A DNA stretch of 64,000 bases from Sphingomonas cannabina (GTDB lineage: Bacteria > Pseudomonadota > Alphaproteobacteria > Sphingomonadales > Sphingomonadaceae), in the NCBI RefSeq assembly GCF_021391395.1, contig NZ_CP090059.1:372001-436000 (forward strand), given 5' to 3'. Of the stretch, positions 1 through 9,276 are shown piece after piece; the first letter of the stretch is position 1; the number at the start of each line of letters is the position of its first letter. Made by a program: the position numbers and the translations under genes. Below the pieces are notes generated by a model that searched no databases, had not been told where the DNA came from, and saw nothing but the letters and a program-made list of their open reading frames with translations.

Positions 1-532
1 GGGAGGAGGATCGTCTTCATGAGGTCAGGATAGGTCCGTCGCTTGAATTTGTCGTGAACTGAACGCGGCCCGAGGCCCGCGACCCAGGGGAGCGGCGGCG
101 AGCGGTGCAGAAACCCGCGGAAATCCGTCGAAGGTCACGAAAGTCATAGGTAAACGGGCCTCGCGTCGAAAGGTGAACTTCGGGAAGAGTTTGTCACGCG
201 GGCGATCACGGAAAAGTTGACTAAGTTGACTCCGGACATGTGTGTTCGGCCGGCACCGAGAGCGCGGCAGAGGAACGCGACGCGGACGCGCCAGGAACGC
301 GACACCGATGCGCCGAGAAGGCGCCACCAGCGCGCCAGGAGCGCTACAGCGGCGCTACGCCGAGGCGACAGCGACGCTACGCCGACGCGCTACGGATGAG
401 ATCGACGGAGTCAAAGAGCTGGCCGAGGCTCGCACGGCTCGAACTAGGCGAGCCAAGCAGGCGAAATCCTACTTTGCAAGCGGCGGCGGTACGGATCGAA
501 ATTTGTGGGGATGGCTACCATCGCTCCCCTTT
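1..532. other. Stretch with no recognisable gene
   Basis: No open frame here looks like a real protein: the frames on both strands are arginine-, alanine- and proline-rich shadows without any family motif. Positions about 250-400 hold a low-complexity, loosely repetitive run in which GCGAC, GCGCCAG and GCTACGC-type words recur. Positions 215-235 contain two close copies of GTTGACT. I see no tRNA, terminator or promoter that I can defend. The stretch may be the degraded remains of a gene or an untranslated region belonging to a gene outside the window. Confidence 0.5.
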
Positions 533-650
533 CCTTCGTCACCCCGGACTTGGTCCGGGGTCCACCTATCGTCTTCTGAAGTCGAGAGAGCCTCTTGCGC
601 TGCGCTTGCGGCACAGTGGACCCCGGACCAAGTCCGGGGTGACGAAGGGG
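533..650. repeat. Palindromic element, family A (paired arms)
   Basis: Two arms of about 33 bases (533-566 and 617-649) are perfect inverted copies of each other. Each arm is itself a hairpin with the core CACCCCGGACT...GTCCGGGGTCCAC. The spacer is about 50 bases. Related copies lie at 4134-4228, 36838-36961 and 63418-63543, with a lone arm near 54307. The arrangement, two facing hairpins in a gap 3' of a gene, is REPIN- or MITE-like. It could also act as a transcription terminator for the DUF5996 gene that ends at 683. Confidence 0.85.
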
Positions 651-682
651 AAAAGGCACGCGCGCCAATCTCCACAGACCCG

Positions 683-1618
683 CTACACCACGCGCGGCAT
701 GCGGGGACGGCCGATCGGGCATTCGAGGGCGGGGCGGTCCCATCCACCGAGGTCGGCGGCGGCATCGTAGGTCGATTGCAGGAAGGCAAGCAGTGCGGCG
801 TCCGGATCGGCCGCGGTGCGGACAGCGTCATAATCGAGCAGCCATTCGCCCATCTCGACGCTGAACGCCGCTGCCTCCGGCGACACGTGCGCGGCGCCAT
901 AGCGCTCGGGCGCCGGATAGGCATAGGCGTAGAAGGCGGGCTTCGGATAGGCGTCGCTGCCCGGCCAGAAGCCGGCACTCGCCTCCTCATGGCTGTAGGC
1001 CTCGCACGTCACGGCGTCGGGCAGGCCGGGAAAGCCGCCCGGATGGCGCGGCGCCGCGCGGCCCGAGAAGCGCGTCTCGGCGAGGTCGAAGCTGCCCCAG
1101 AAGAAGTGCACCGGGCTGGACTTGCCGAGGAAGCCGGTGCGGTAGCGCGCGAACACGCGGCCGACCGACAGGAGCGCCCGATGGAAGCGGCGCACCGCGT
1201 CGCCGTCATAGGGGCGTTCGGCGAAATCCTCGGTGAAGGGATAGGCGCCGGGCAGCTCGTTCGGCATGACGTTGATGCGGGTCGGCGCGCCCAGTTCGGC
1301 GAGCGCCTCCATCACCGCGCCGTGGAACCCCGCCATCGTGCCGGCGCGCAGCGGCAGCGTTCGCGTCTCGCCGCGGTCGCTCGCGAGGGAGAGCATGTCG
1401 CCGATCAGGTCGAAGTCGATCTGGATCGTGACCCCCGGCGCGGGAATCGGCCCAGTGCCGAGCCCGCGCGCAGTCGGATAGAGCGCGACCTGCCACCCGT
1501 GGTTGAGCCACGGGCTGTGCGCCAGCCGGACCTTGCCCACGACCTGCGTCATCAGGTGGAGGTGCTGCGCGGTCTCGCGCCAGGACGGCCAGTCGAGTTC
1601 AGGCCATGCGTCATTCAT
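683..1618 (-). CDS. DUF5996 family protein
   Basis: A 311-residue protein that I recognise as the DUF5996 family of unknown function. The family look is in the N-terminal WPSWRETAQHLHLMTQVVGK segment, in SPWLNHGWQVALYPTARGL, and in the central SPVHFFWGSFDLAETRFSGR segment. There is no signal peptide or membrane segment, so it is probably cytosolic. The ATG at 1618 was chosen over an upstream in-frame ATG because it overlaps the stop of the acetyltransferase gene in an ATGA, which implies translational coupling. It is the last gene of the zinc-finger, tldD, nat run. The biochemical role is unknown. Confidence 0.85.
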   Translation of the reverse strand: MNDAWPELDWPSWRETAQHLHLMTQVVGKVRLAHSPWLNHGWQVALYPTARGLGTGPIPAPGVTIQIDFDLIGDMLSLASDRGETRTLPLRAGTMAGFHGAVMEALAELGAPTRINVMPNELPGAYPFTEDFAERPYDGDAVRRFHRALLSVGRVFARYRTGFLGKSSPVHFFWGSFDLAETRFSGRAAPRHPGGFPGLPDAVTCEAYSHEEASAGFWPGSDAYPKPAFYAYAYPAPERYGAAHVSPEAAAFSVEMGEWLLDYDAVRTAADPDAALLAFLQSTYDAAADLGGWDRPALECPIGRPRMPRVV

Positions 1619-2433
1619 CCGGCGATCTCCTCCAGCCTGTGCTCCAGCGCGGCGCGATCGGGGATGCGGACATCGAACAGCGTCTCGATGACGTCGCACG
1701 TCTCGGCCGGCGACTCGAGGTGCCGTCGCTCGCTCGGGCCATCGACATGGTGAATCGTCAGGTCGAAGTTCCTGAGCACGCTGCGGCGTCCCGGCGTCGC
1801 GCGCGCGATGATCAGTCCGGTCAGGAAGTGCGAGCGCGGGCTCGTCGCCGACCACCAGTTGGCGAGCTCATAGTCGATCGGGAGCTGCGGCTGCAGGTCA
1901 TAGGCATAGACCGGCCGCCATTCGCCGAGCACCGACACCTCCTGCCGCCAGACGTCCCCTTGGCGTATCAGGCGGAACGGGCCGTGCGGGGTCGCCTGCT
2001 CCACGCCGTCGACCAGGTCGAGCACGCCGGTCAGCGTCTGGCTGCCGAAGCCGACGTCGGCGATCACCGGGCCTTCGGGCAGGTCGACGCGCAGCACCAT
2101 GTGGGTGCGGCCGGTCGGCACCTCCTCGGGCAGGTTCCACATCACCCGCGCCGCATGGCCGGTGACCTGGAAGCCGATCGTTTCGAGCACCGCCTTGAAC
2201 AGTCCGTTCTGCTCATAGCAATAGCCGCCGCGCCCGGCGTGGACGAGCTTGGCGATCAGCCCGGGCAGCGTGAGATCGGGTACCTGGCCGGTCAGCGGAT
2301 CGAGATTCTCGAAGGCGAAGGTGCGCGTGTGGAGCGCGACCAGCGTCTCCAGCGTAGCGTGATCGGCGCGCGCATCGCCGTGCCAGCCGATCCGGTCGCG
2401 ATAGGCGGCGAGATCGGCCGGCGACAGCGTCAC
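1615..2433 (-). CDS. nat: Arylamine N-acetyltransferase
   Basis: Transfers acetyl groups from acetyl-CoA to arylamines, hydrazines and arylhydroxylamines in the cytosol. The 272-residue length is typical of bacterial NATs. The catalytic cysteine lies in GRGGYCYEQN (about Cys72); the histidine is in GRTHMVLRVDLPEG and the aspartate in VIADVGFGSQ, completing the Cys-His-Asp triad. The GTG at 2433 was chosen because it overlaps the tldD stop in a GTGA and puts the cysteine at the usual position. The longer frame upstream runs antisense-like through tldD and is not plausible. Coupled to tldD upstream and to the DUF5996 gene downstream. Confidence 0.93.
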   Translation of the reverse strand: MTLSPADLAAYRDRIGWHGDARADHATLETLVALHTRTFAFENLDPLTGQVPDLTLPGLIAKLVHAGRGGYCYEQNGLFKAVLETIGFQVTGHAARVMWNLPEEVPTGRTHMVLRVDLPEGPVIADVGFGSQTLTGVLDLVDGVEQATPHGPFRLIRQGDVWRQEVSVLGEWRPVYAYDLQPQLPIDYELANWWSATSPRSHFLTGLIIARATPGRRSVLRNFDLTIHHVDGPSERRHLESPAETCDVIETLFDVRIPDRAALEHRLEEIAG

Positions 2434-3857
2434 ACCGCCGTCCCGCCGACCGTCAGTCCCTCGACCAGCAGCGTCGGCTGGCCGACACCGGCCGGCACGC
2501 TCTGGCCGCCCTTGCCGCACATGCCGACGCCTTCGTCGAGCGCCATGTCGTTGCCGATGCCGGTCACCTTGGTCAGCACGGTCGGCCCGTCGCCGACCAG
2601 CGTCGCGCCCTTGATGGGTGCGCCCAGCTTGCCGTCCTCGATCCGGTACGCCTCGGTGCAGGAGAAGACGAACTTGCCCGAGACGATGTCGACCGATCCG
2701 CCGCCGAAGCTCTTGGCGAAGATGCCGTTCTTGACGCGGCTCAGCAGCTCGGCCGGATCGTCCTTGCCGCCGCGCATGAAGGTGTTGGTCATCCGCGGCA
2801 TCGGCGCATGGGCGAAGGATTCGCGGCGCCCGTTGCCGGTCGGCGCGACGCCCATCAGCCGGGCGTTGAGCCGGTCCTGGATATAGCCCTTGAGGATGCC
2901 GTCCTCGATCAGGACGTTCTCCTGCGTCGGCGTGCCCTCGTCGTCGATGCTGAGCGATCCGCGGCGGTCGTGGATCGATCCGTCGTCGACCACCGTCACG
3001 CCTGGTGCGGCGACGCGCTCGCCGATGCGGCCGGAGAAGACCGAGCTGCCCTTGCGGTTGAAGTCGCCCTCCAGGCCATGCCCAACCGCCTCGTGCAGCA
3101 GCACGCCCGGCCAGCCCGGCCCCAGCAGCACGGTGAACTCGCCCGCGGGCGCGGGCACCGCGTCGAGGTTGACCAGCGCCTGCGCCAGCGCCTCGTCGAT
3201 CGCGCGGTTCCAGGTGGCGGGCTCGAGCAGCCGTTCATAGGTGGTGCGGCCGCCGGTGCCGAAGGTGCCGGTCTCGCGCCGGCCGTTCGCCTCGACGACG
3301 ATGGTGACGTTGAGCCGCACCAGCGGCCGCACGTCGGTGGCGACGAAGCCGTCGGGCCGGACGATCTCGACCACGCTCCACGATCCGAGCAGCGAGACCG
3401 AGACCTGGGCGACGCGCGGATCGCGGGCACGCGCGGCGGCGTCGATCGTCTGGCAAAGGTTCACCTTGTCGGCGAAGGGGACGAGGTCGAGCGGATCGGC
3501 GTCGGTGTAGAGATGGCGGTTGGTTGCGCGCGGCGGCGCGGCGCGGGGGCCGGCGGCGGGATCGATCAGCGCCATCGTCGCGGCGGCGCGCTTGATCGCT
3601 TCCTCGGTCAGCTCGTTGGCATGGGCGAAAGCCGTGGTCTCGCCGGAGACCGCGCGCAGGCCGAAGCCGGCGTGGGTGTCGTAGCTCGCCGTCTTGAGCC
3701 GCCCGTCGTCGAAGCCGAACGCCTCGGCCTTGCGGTACTGGAGGTAGAGCTCGCCGTCCTCGGCCCTGGCGAGCGCCTCGGCGGTGAGGCGGCGGGCGGC
3801 GTCGGGATCGAGTCCCTCGCGATAGAGGAACGAGCGGGGATCGGGAGCGACGGTCAT
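2430..3857 (-). CDS. tldD: Metalloprotease TldD
   Basis: TldD is one half of the TldD/TldE zinc peptidase, which matures or degrades short peptides in the cytosol. The 475-residue length fits the family. The zinc motif HEAVGH lies near residues 255-260, followed by the family-typical LEGDFNRKGSSVFSGRIGE and DDEGTPTQENVLIEDGILKG. The ATG at 3857 follows the zinc-finger gene by 19 bases. The C-terminus overlaps nat by 4 bases. The partner tldE (pmbA) is not in this window, so it must be encoded elsewhere. Confidence 0.97.
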   Translation of the reverse strand: MTVAPDPRSFLYREGLDPDAARRLTAEALARAEDGELYLQYRKAEAFGFDDGRLKTASYDTHAGFGLRAVSGETTAFAHANELTEEAIKRAAATMALIDPAAGPRAAPPRATNRHLYTDADPLDLVPFADKVNLCQTIDAAARARDPRVAQVSVSLLGSWSVVEIVRPDGFVATDVRPLVRLNVTIVVEANGRRETGTFGTGGRTTYERLLEPATWNRAIDEALAQALVNLDAVPAPAGEFTVLLGPGWPGVLLHEAVGHGLEGDFNRKGSSVFSGRIGERVAAPGVTVVDDGSIHDRRGSLSIDDEGTPTQENVLIEDGILKGYIQDRLNARLMGVAPTGNGRRESFAHAPMPRMTNTFMRGGKDDPAELLSRVKNGIFAKSFGGGSVDIVSGKFVFSCTEAYRIEDGKLGAPIKGATLVGDGPTVLTKVTGIGNDMALDEGVGMCGKGGQSVPAGVGQPTLLVEGLTVGGTAV

Positions 3858-3876
3858 GCGCCCCGATATAGGCGCG

Positions 3877-4107
3877 TCAGAGGCTCGCGCCAGACGCGAT
3901 GTCGGGAAGCGTGCCCGGGTCGACCCCGTCGGCGGGTCCGCCGATCAGGACGAAGCGGCGGTCGCAATAGCCGCAGTCGACATAGCCGTGCTCGTCGATC
4001 TGGAGATACACGCGCGGATGGCCGAGCGCGGCGGGCAGGCCCTCGCCGGTGCCGTCGCAGGCGACGCGGGGGCTGGAGACTCGGAGGACTTCGGGCGGGG
4101 CGATCAT
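3877..4107 (-). CDS. zf-CHCC zinc-finger domain protein
   Basis: A 76-residue protein of the zf-CHCC family, related to the zinc-binding C-terminus of mitochondrial complex I subunit NDUFS6. The metal ligands can be read directly: a cysteine in SPRVACDG, a histidine in ALGHPRVYLQI and the CGYC pair in GYVDCGYCDRRFVL. The ATG at 4107 was preferred to one 12 codons upstream, because the conserved part begins soon after it and the upstream codons lie in a repeat. It heads the tldD-nat-DUF5996 run. In alphaproteobacteria such proteins may bind zinc near complex I, but its role here is inferred. Confidence 0.88.
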   Translation of the reverse strand: MIAPPEVLRVSSPRVACDGTGEGLPAALGHPRVYLQIDEHGYVDCGYCDRRFVLIGGPADGVDPGTLPDIASGASL

Positions 4108-4133
4108 GGAAGTGCGGATAGCAAGCCTGAATG

Positions 4134-4228
4134 CCTTCGTCACCCCGGACTTGTTCCGGGGTCCACTGCGCCACCGCCACTATAGTCGATGTGGCAGGGT
4201 GGATGCCGGACCAAGTCCGGCATGACGA
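4134..4228. repeat. Palindromic element, family A (paired arms)
   Basis: The left hairpin (4134-4166, core CACCCCGGACTTGTTCCGGGG) faces a right hairpin (4200-4228, core ATGCCGGACCAAGTCCGGCAT). The two arms are different subtypes: one has a CCCCGG stem, the other a GCCGG stem. It fills the gap between two divergent genes, so any promoters there must overlap it. Confidence 0.8.
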
Positions 4229-4261
4229 CTTTGGTTTGATTGCGCTGGCGTAGCAACCTAG

Positions 4262-5194
<933 letters not shown>

Positions 5195-5205
5195 CGGCCC
5201 CATTT

Positions 5206-5300
5206 CCCCGTTCGCGCTGAGCTTGTCGAAGCGCCGTCCTTTCTTCTAATCCGCCCGGGAAAGAAGGGCGGGGCTTCGACAAGCTCAGCCCGAACGGAGG
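5206..5300. repeat. Palindromic element, family B (paired arms)
   Basis: The left arm (5206-5236, CGTTCGCGCTGAGCTTGTCG) and right arm (5274-5299, CTTCGACAAGCTCAGCCCGA) face each other across about 40 bases. The core GCTGAGCTTGTCGAAG is shared with 12058-12143, 27422-27453, 27749-27783, 32135-32171 and 54241-54270. The right arm ends in CGGAGG, which also serves as the ribosome binding site of nadB. The element therefore appears to supply part of the nadB translation signal. Confidence 0.87.
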
Positions 5301-5304
5301 TTGA

Positions 5305-6891
5305 GTGCCTGATCCTCATTCCACCGATATCCTGATTGTCGGCTCCGGCGCGGCGGGGCTGACCGCGGCGCTCAACCTTGCCGAGCATTTCAAGGTGACG
5401 GTGCTCGCCAAGGGCGGGCTCGACGAGGGCTCGACCGCCTGGGCGCAGGGCGGCATCGCCGCGGTGCTGGAGCCCGGCGACACCTTCGAGAGCCATATCG
5501 AGGACACGATGATCGCGGGCGCCGGGCTCAACGACCGCGGCGTGGTCGAGATGGTGGTCGAGGGGGCCCCGGCGGCGATCGCGAAGCTGGTCGAGCTCGG
5601 CGTGCCGTTCAATACCGACGGCAACGCACTGCACCTGACGCGCGAGGGCGGGCACAGCCATCGCCGGATCGTCCATGTCAACGATGCGACCGGCTGGGCG
5701 GTGCAGGAGGCCTTGCTCAAGGCCGCGCATGCCAATCCCAACATCACGTTGGTACCGGACATGGTCGCGATCGACCTCGCCACCAGCCGGCACGAGACGC
5801 GCTATTCAGGCGCCGGCAACGTCTGGGGCGTCTATGCGGTGAGCCGGGCGACCGGCCGCGTCGAGCTGTTCACCGCGCGCGCGACGATCCTGGCGACGGG
5901 CGGCGCGGGGCGGACCTATCTTTTCTCGACCGCGCCGCGCGGAGCCACCGGCGACGGCATCGCCATGGCGTGGCGGGCGGGTGCGCGCGTCTCCAACATG
6001 GAGATGATGCAGTTCCACCCGACCTGCCTCTACAATCTGGAGGTCAAGAACTTCCTCATCACCGAGGCGGTGCGCGGCGAAGGCGGGCAGCTGCTGCTGC
6101 CGGACAACGGCTACCGCTTCATGCCGGACTTCGACCCGAGGGCCGAGCTCGCGCCGCGCGACATCGTCGCCCGGGCGATTGACCACGAGATCAAGCGGCT
6201 CGGCCTCGACTATGTCCACCTCGACATCAGCCATCTCGATCCCGGTTTCGTGAAGGGGCACTTCCCCACCATCCACGAGAAGCTGCTGGGCCTCGGCATC
6301 GACATGACGAAGGAGCCGATCCCGGTGGTGCCCGCGCAGCACTATACCTGCGGCGGCATCGTCATCGACCGCGACGGCCGAACCGACCTCCCCGGTCTCT
6401 ATGCCGCAGGCGAGTGCACCCAGTCGGGCCTGCACGGCGCCAATCGCCTCGCCTCCAACTCGCTGCTCGAATGCTTCGTGTTCGGCGAGGCGGCTGCGAG
6501 CCATATCGCCGCGCACTGGGACGATTTCGCGCCGCCGCCGCCGATCCGCCCGTGGGACGAGAGCCGCGTCGCCGATTCGGACGAGGAAGTCGTCATCAAG
6601 CAGAACTGGACCGAGATCCGCCGGTTCATGTGGAACTATGTCGGCATCGTGCGCACCACCAAGCGGCTCGAGCGCGCGGCGCATCGCATCAAGATGCTGC
6701 AGGAGGAGGTGGCCGACTATTACGGTCATTTCCGCGTCACGCCCGACCTGATCGAGCTGCGCAACCTGCTGCAGTCGGCCGAGCTGATCGTCCGTTCCGC
6801 GCTCCACCGCAAGGAAAGCCGCGGCCTCCATTACACGCTCGACTATCCGGAGATGCTGCCCGAGCCCGTCGATACGGTGCTCGTTCCGTAA
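5305..6891 (+). CDS. nadB: L-aspartate oxidase
   Basis: Oxidises L-aspartate to iminoaspartate with FAD, the first step of de novo NAD synthesis. The 528-residue length is usual. The N-terminal FAD motif is IVGSGAAGLTAAL; STAWAQGGIAAV and TREGGHSHRRIVHVND are hallmark active-site segments of NadB and of the flavoprotein subunits of succinate dehydrogenase. The helical C-terminal domain ends with the NadB-like ESRGLHYTLDYPE. The start is GTG at 5305, preceded by GGAGG at 4 bases. nadA and nadC are not adjacent, which is unlike many bacteria. Confidence 0.97.
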   Translation: MPDPHSTDILIVGSGAAGLTAALNLAEHFKVTVLAKGGLDEGSTAWAQGGIAAVLEPGDTFESHIEDTMIAGAGLNDRGVVEMVVEGAPAAIAKLVELGVPFNTDGNALHLTREGGHSHRRIVHVNDATGWAVQEALLKAAHANPNITLVPDMVAIDLATSRHETRYSGAGNVWGVYAVSRATGRVELFTARATILATGGAGRTYLFSTAPRGATGDGIAMAWRAGARVSNMEMMQFHPTCLYNLEVKNFLITEAVRGEGGQLLLPDNGYRFMPDFDPRAELAPRDIVARAIDHEIKRLGLDYVHLDISHLDPGFVKGHFPTIHEKLLGLGIDMTKEPIPVVPAQHYTCGGIVIDRDGRTDLPGLYAAGECTQSGLHGANRLASNSLLECFVFGEAAASHIAAHWDDFAPPPPIRPWDESRVADSDEEVVIKQNWTEIRRFMWNYVGIVRTTKRLERAAHRIKMLQEEVADYYGHFRVTPDLIELRNLLQSAELIVRSALHRKESRGLHYTLDYPEMLPEPVDTVLVP

Positions 6892-7001
6892 CCGTTCACC
6901 TTTCTGCCGCCATATCGACTCGGTTCGCCGCAGGAAATCGGCAAGACTCTTGCAGTGCGACGGCGATGAGGCTTTTATGGGAAAACGGGCAAGGGCTTAG
7001 A

Positions 7002-8126
7002 GTGAGCGTGGGGTTCGTACCGACATTTACGGCGCTCGAGAGGGCATTGACGCTGGCGGGTTTGGCGCCGGTGGTGTTGCTGGGCGCGGGCGTGCATCAG
7101 ACGGCGCAGACGCGCGATCTGCTGCCGCCGAGCTATCGCACGCTCATCCCGGTTCCGCCGCCGGCTCCGCGGGTCCAGGCGCCGCTGGCGCTCAAGACGA
7201 GCATCCTCGCTCTCCGCAACCGTTTCGACGGGCTCGCCGGCATCTCGGTACAGAGCGTCGACGACGGCTGGACCGTCGACAGCGCCGATGCCGACCGGCC
7301 GATGCCGCAGCAGAGCGTGAGCAAGCTGTGGGTGGCGATGACCGTGCTCGACGCGGTCGACCGCGGCCGCATCACGCTCGACGACCGGCTGACCATTACC
7401 CAGTCGGACCTGACGCTGTTCCATCAGCCGATCGCGGCGATGCTCAAGGACGGCAGCTACACGACGACGGTGCGCGACCTGCTCCATCGTGCGCTGACGA
7501 TGAGCGACAACACCTGCAACGACAAGCTGCTGCGCTACGTCGGCGGACCGGCGGCGGTGCGCAGCTTCATCGCCAGCCATGGCATCGAGAACGTCCGGTT
7601 CGGTCCCGGCGAGCGGCTGCTCCAGTCGAAGACCGCCGGGCTCACCTGGCGGCAGGACTATGCGATGGGCCGAGCGTTCGAGGCGGCGCGCGCGAGGCTG
7701 CCGATCGGCGTTCGCCAGGCGGCGTATCAGAGCTATGTCGCCGATCCGATCGACGGCGCGGCGCCGAGCGGGATCGCCGGTGCGCTGGCGAAGCTGAAGC
7801 GCGGCGCGCTGCTGTCGCCCGAATCGACCAGCTACCTGATCAGCACGATGGAAGCGTCGAAGACCGGCAAGCAGCGCATGCGCGGTGCGGTGCCGCCGGG
7901 CTGGAGCTTCGGTCACAAGACCGGCACCGGGCAGAATTTCCTGAGCCGCACCGCCGGCTACAATGACGTCGGCCTGCTCACCGCGCCAGACGGGCGCAGC
8001 TACGCGATCGCGATCATGATCGGCGACACCGCGCGCACCATTCCCGAGCGTCAGGCGCTGATGCAGGCGGTGGTGCAGGCGGTGGTGGCGAACCACGACG
8101 CCGCGACCACGACGATCGCGCGCTAG
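7002..8126 (+). CDS. Class A beta-lactamase-like serine hydrolase
   Basis: A 374-residue protein with a hydrophobic N-terminus that looks like a signal or anchor segment, so it is probably periplasmic. The penicillin-recognising motifs are present in order: SVSK (about Ser105-Lys108), SDN (about 168-170) and KTG in GHKTGTGQN (about 306-308). I do not see the usual Glu-x-x-Leu-Asn of the omega loop, where deacylating Glu166 of true class A enzymes sits; the corresponding region reads GPGERLLQSKTAGLTW. It may therefore be a weak beta-lactamase or a peptidase-like relative. The GTG at 7002 was chosen because AAGGG lies 6 bases upstream; an in-frame ATG at 6966 lacks a ribosome site. Confidence 0.85.
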   Translation: MSVGFVPTFTALERALTLAGLAPVVLLGAGVHQTAQTRDLLPPSYRTLIPVPPPAPRVQAPLALKTSILALRNRFDGLAGISVQSVDDGWTVDSADADRPMPQQSVSKLWVAMTVLDAVDRGRITLDDRLTITQSDLTLFHQPIAAMLKDGSYTTTVRDLLHRALTMSDNTCNDKLLRYVGGPAAVRSFIASHGIENVRFGPGERLLQSKTAGLTWRQDYAMGRAFEAARARLPIGVRQAAYQSYVADPIDGAAPSGIAGALAKLKRGALLSPESTSYLISTMEASKTGKQRMRGAVPPGWSFGHKTGTGQNFLSRTAGYNDVGLLTAPDGRSYAIAIMIGDTARTIPERQALMQAVVQAVVANHDAATTTIAR

Positions 8127-8148
8127 GACGGTTCGACATTTGAATGAA

Positions 8149-8278
8149 ACCTCCCCCGCCAGGGGGAGGTGGCAGCCGAAGGCTGTCGGAGGGGGCGGAT
8201 GCCAGAACGATCGTTGGGGAGTCCTCCCCCTCCGTCGCGCTACGCGCGCCACCTCCCCCTGGCGGGGGAGGATTGAAA
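8149..8278. repeat. Palindromic element, family C (paired arms)
   Basis: The outer arms begin CCTCCCCCGCCAGGGGGAGG and end in its near-complement, with inner arms GTGGCAGCCGAAGG and CGCGCTACGCGCGCC. This gives two nested hairpins about 130 bases long in total. The same family occurs at 17845-17976 and 56411-56545. It lies between two co-directional genes and may end transcription of the upstream one. Confidence 0.85.
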
Positions 8279-8359
8279 TGCTGACGTGCTGGGAACGCGC
8301 CTGAGTTCGCGCGCAAGCGGCGGGAAGCGTGCGGCCGGACGGGCGGATAGGCGGCCGCC

Positions 8360-9055
8360 ATGGATTTGCAACGCTATGACTGGCCGGCGCTGACCGGCGA
8401 TCTCGATACGCAGGGCTGGGCGGTGCTGCCCGGTCTGCTCGACCCCGCGACCTGCCGCACGGTCGCCGCACTCTATGATGAGCCGGACCATTTCCGCAGC
8501 CACGTCGTGATGGCGCGTCACGGCTTCGGCCGCGGTGAATATCGCTACTTCGCCTACCCCCTGCCGGAGCTGGTGTTCGCGCTGAGGACCACGCTCTATC
8601 CGCGCCTGGCGCCGCTGGCGAACCGCTGGCACGAGCGGATGGGTCTGCCGACGCGGTTTCCCGAGACGCACAGCGCGTTCGTGCTTCGCTGCCACGAGGC
8701 CGGACAGCTGCGGCCGACGCCGCTGCTGCTGCGCTACGGCACGGGCGACTACAACGCGCTGCACCAGGACCTGTACGGCGATCAGGTCTTTCCGCTGCAG
8801 GTCGCGATCCCGCTGTCGGCGCCGGGCGAGGATTTCACTGGCGGCGAGTTCGTGCTGACCGAGCAGCGCCCGCGGATGCAGTCCCGCGCGCATGTGGCGC
8901 CGCTGGGCCAGGGCGATGCATTGGTGTTCGCGGTCAACCAGCGACCGGTGACCGGCACGCGCGGCGACTATCGCGTGACCATGCGCCACGGCGTCGCCGC
9001 CGTGCGAAGCGGACAGCGCCACACGCTTGGCGTCATCTTCCACGACGCCAGTTGA
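8360..9055 (+). CDS. 2OG-Fe(II) oxygenase family protein
   Basis: A 231-residue cytosolic oxygenase of the 2-oxoglutarate/Fe(II) superfamily. The iron ligands His and Asp are in YNALHQDLYG, and the distal His is likely in RVTMRHGVAAV, followed by the 2-oxoglutarate-binding Arg of VRSGQRHTLGVIFHDA. The first 60 residues resemble the substrate-binding cap seen in bacterial members of this group. The substrate cannot be told from the sequence. It stands alone between two repeat elements with no clear operon partner. Confidence in the family is high, and in any specific function low. Confidence 0.88.
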   Translation: MDLQRYDWPALTGDLDTQGWAVLPGLLDPATCRTVAALYDEPDHFRSHVVMARHGFGRGEYRYFAYPLPELVFALRTTLYPRLAPLANRWHERMGLPTRFPETHSAFVLRCHEAGQLRPTPLLLRYGTGDYNALHQDLYGDQVFPLQVAIPLSAPGEDFTGGEFVLTEQRPRMQSRAHVAPLGQGDALVFAVNQRPVTGTRGDYRVTMRHGVAAVRSGQRHTLGVIFHDAS

Positions 9056-9098
9056 GCTCGGACGGATCGCCACCAAGCATGTCGTTTGGTTATGTCTT

Positions 9099-9204
9099 AA
9101 GCCCCTCCCCTTCAGGGGAGGGGTTGGGGGTGGGGAAGTGCGGCAGGCCGTCCGGCTCGTGGATAGTCCCCACCCCAACCCCTCCCCTGAAGGGGAGGGG
9201 CTAA
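9099..9204. repeat. Palindromic element, family D (paired arms)
   Basis: The left arm AGCCCCTCCCCTTCAGGGGA is followed by GGGTTGGGGGTGGGG. The right half is its inverse, ending CCCCTGAAGGGGAGGGGCT at 9204. The middle loop is about 40 bases. A second copy, nearly identical in the arms, lies at 22427-22535 inside the gcv operon. Confidence 0.85.
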
Positions 9205-9276
9205 ATTGCTGGACGTCGATCGGCCTAAGGACAGCTAAGGGTTTGAGGGGCGCCGCGCCCCTGCTATCCCCCGCCC

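Noticed and set aside
533..650. Repeats considered as a CRISPR array
   Set aside because: The arms are two facing hairpins rather than regularly spaced direct repeats; no cas genes are nearby.
242..1753. Long plus-strand frame antisense to the DUF5996 gene
   Set aside because: It is arginine- and glycine-rich without any family motif, and the minus strand holds a recognisable family with good starts and coupling to nat.
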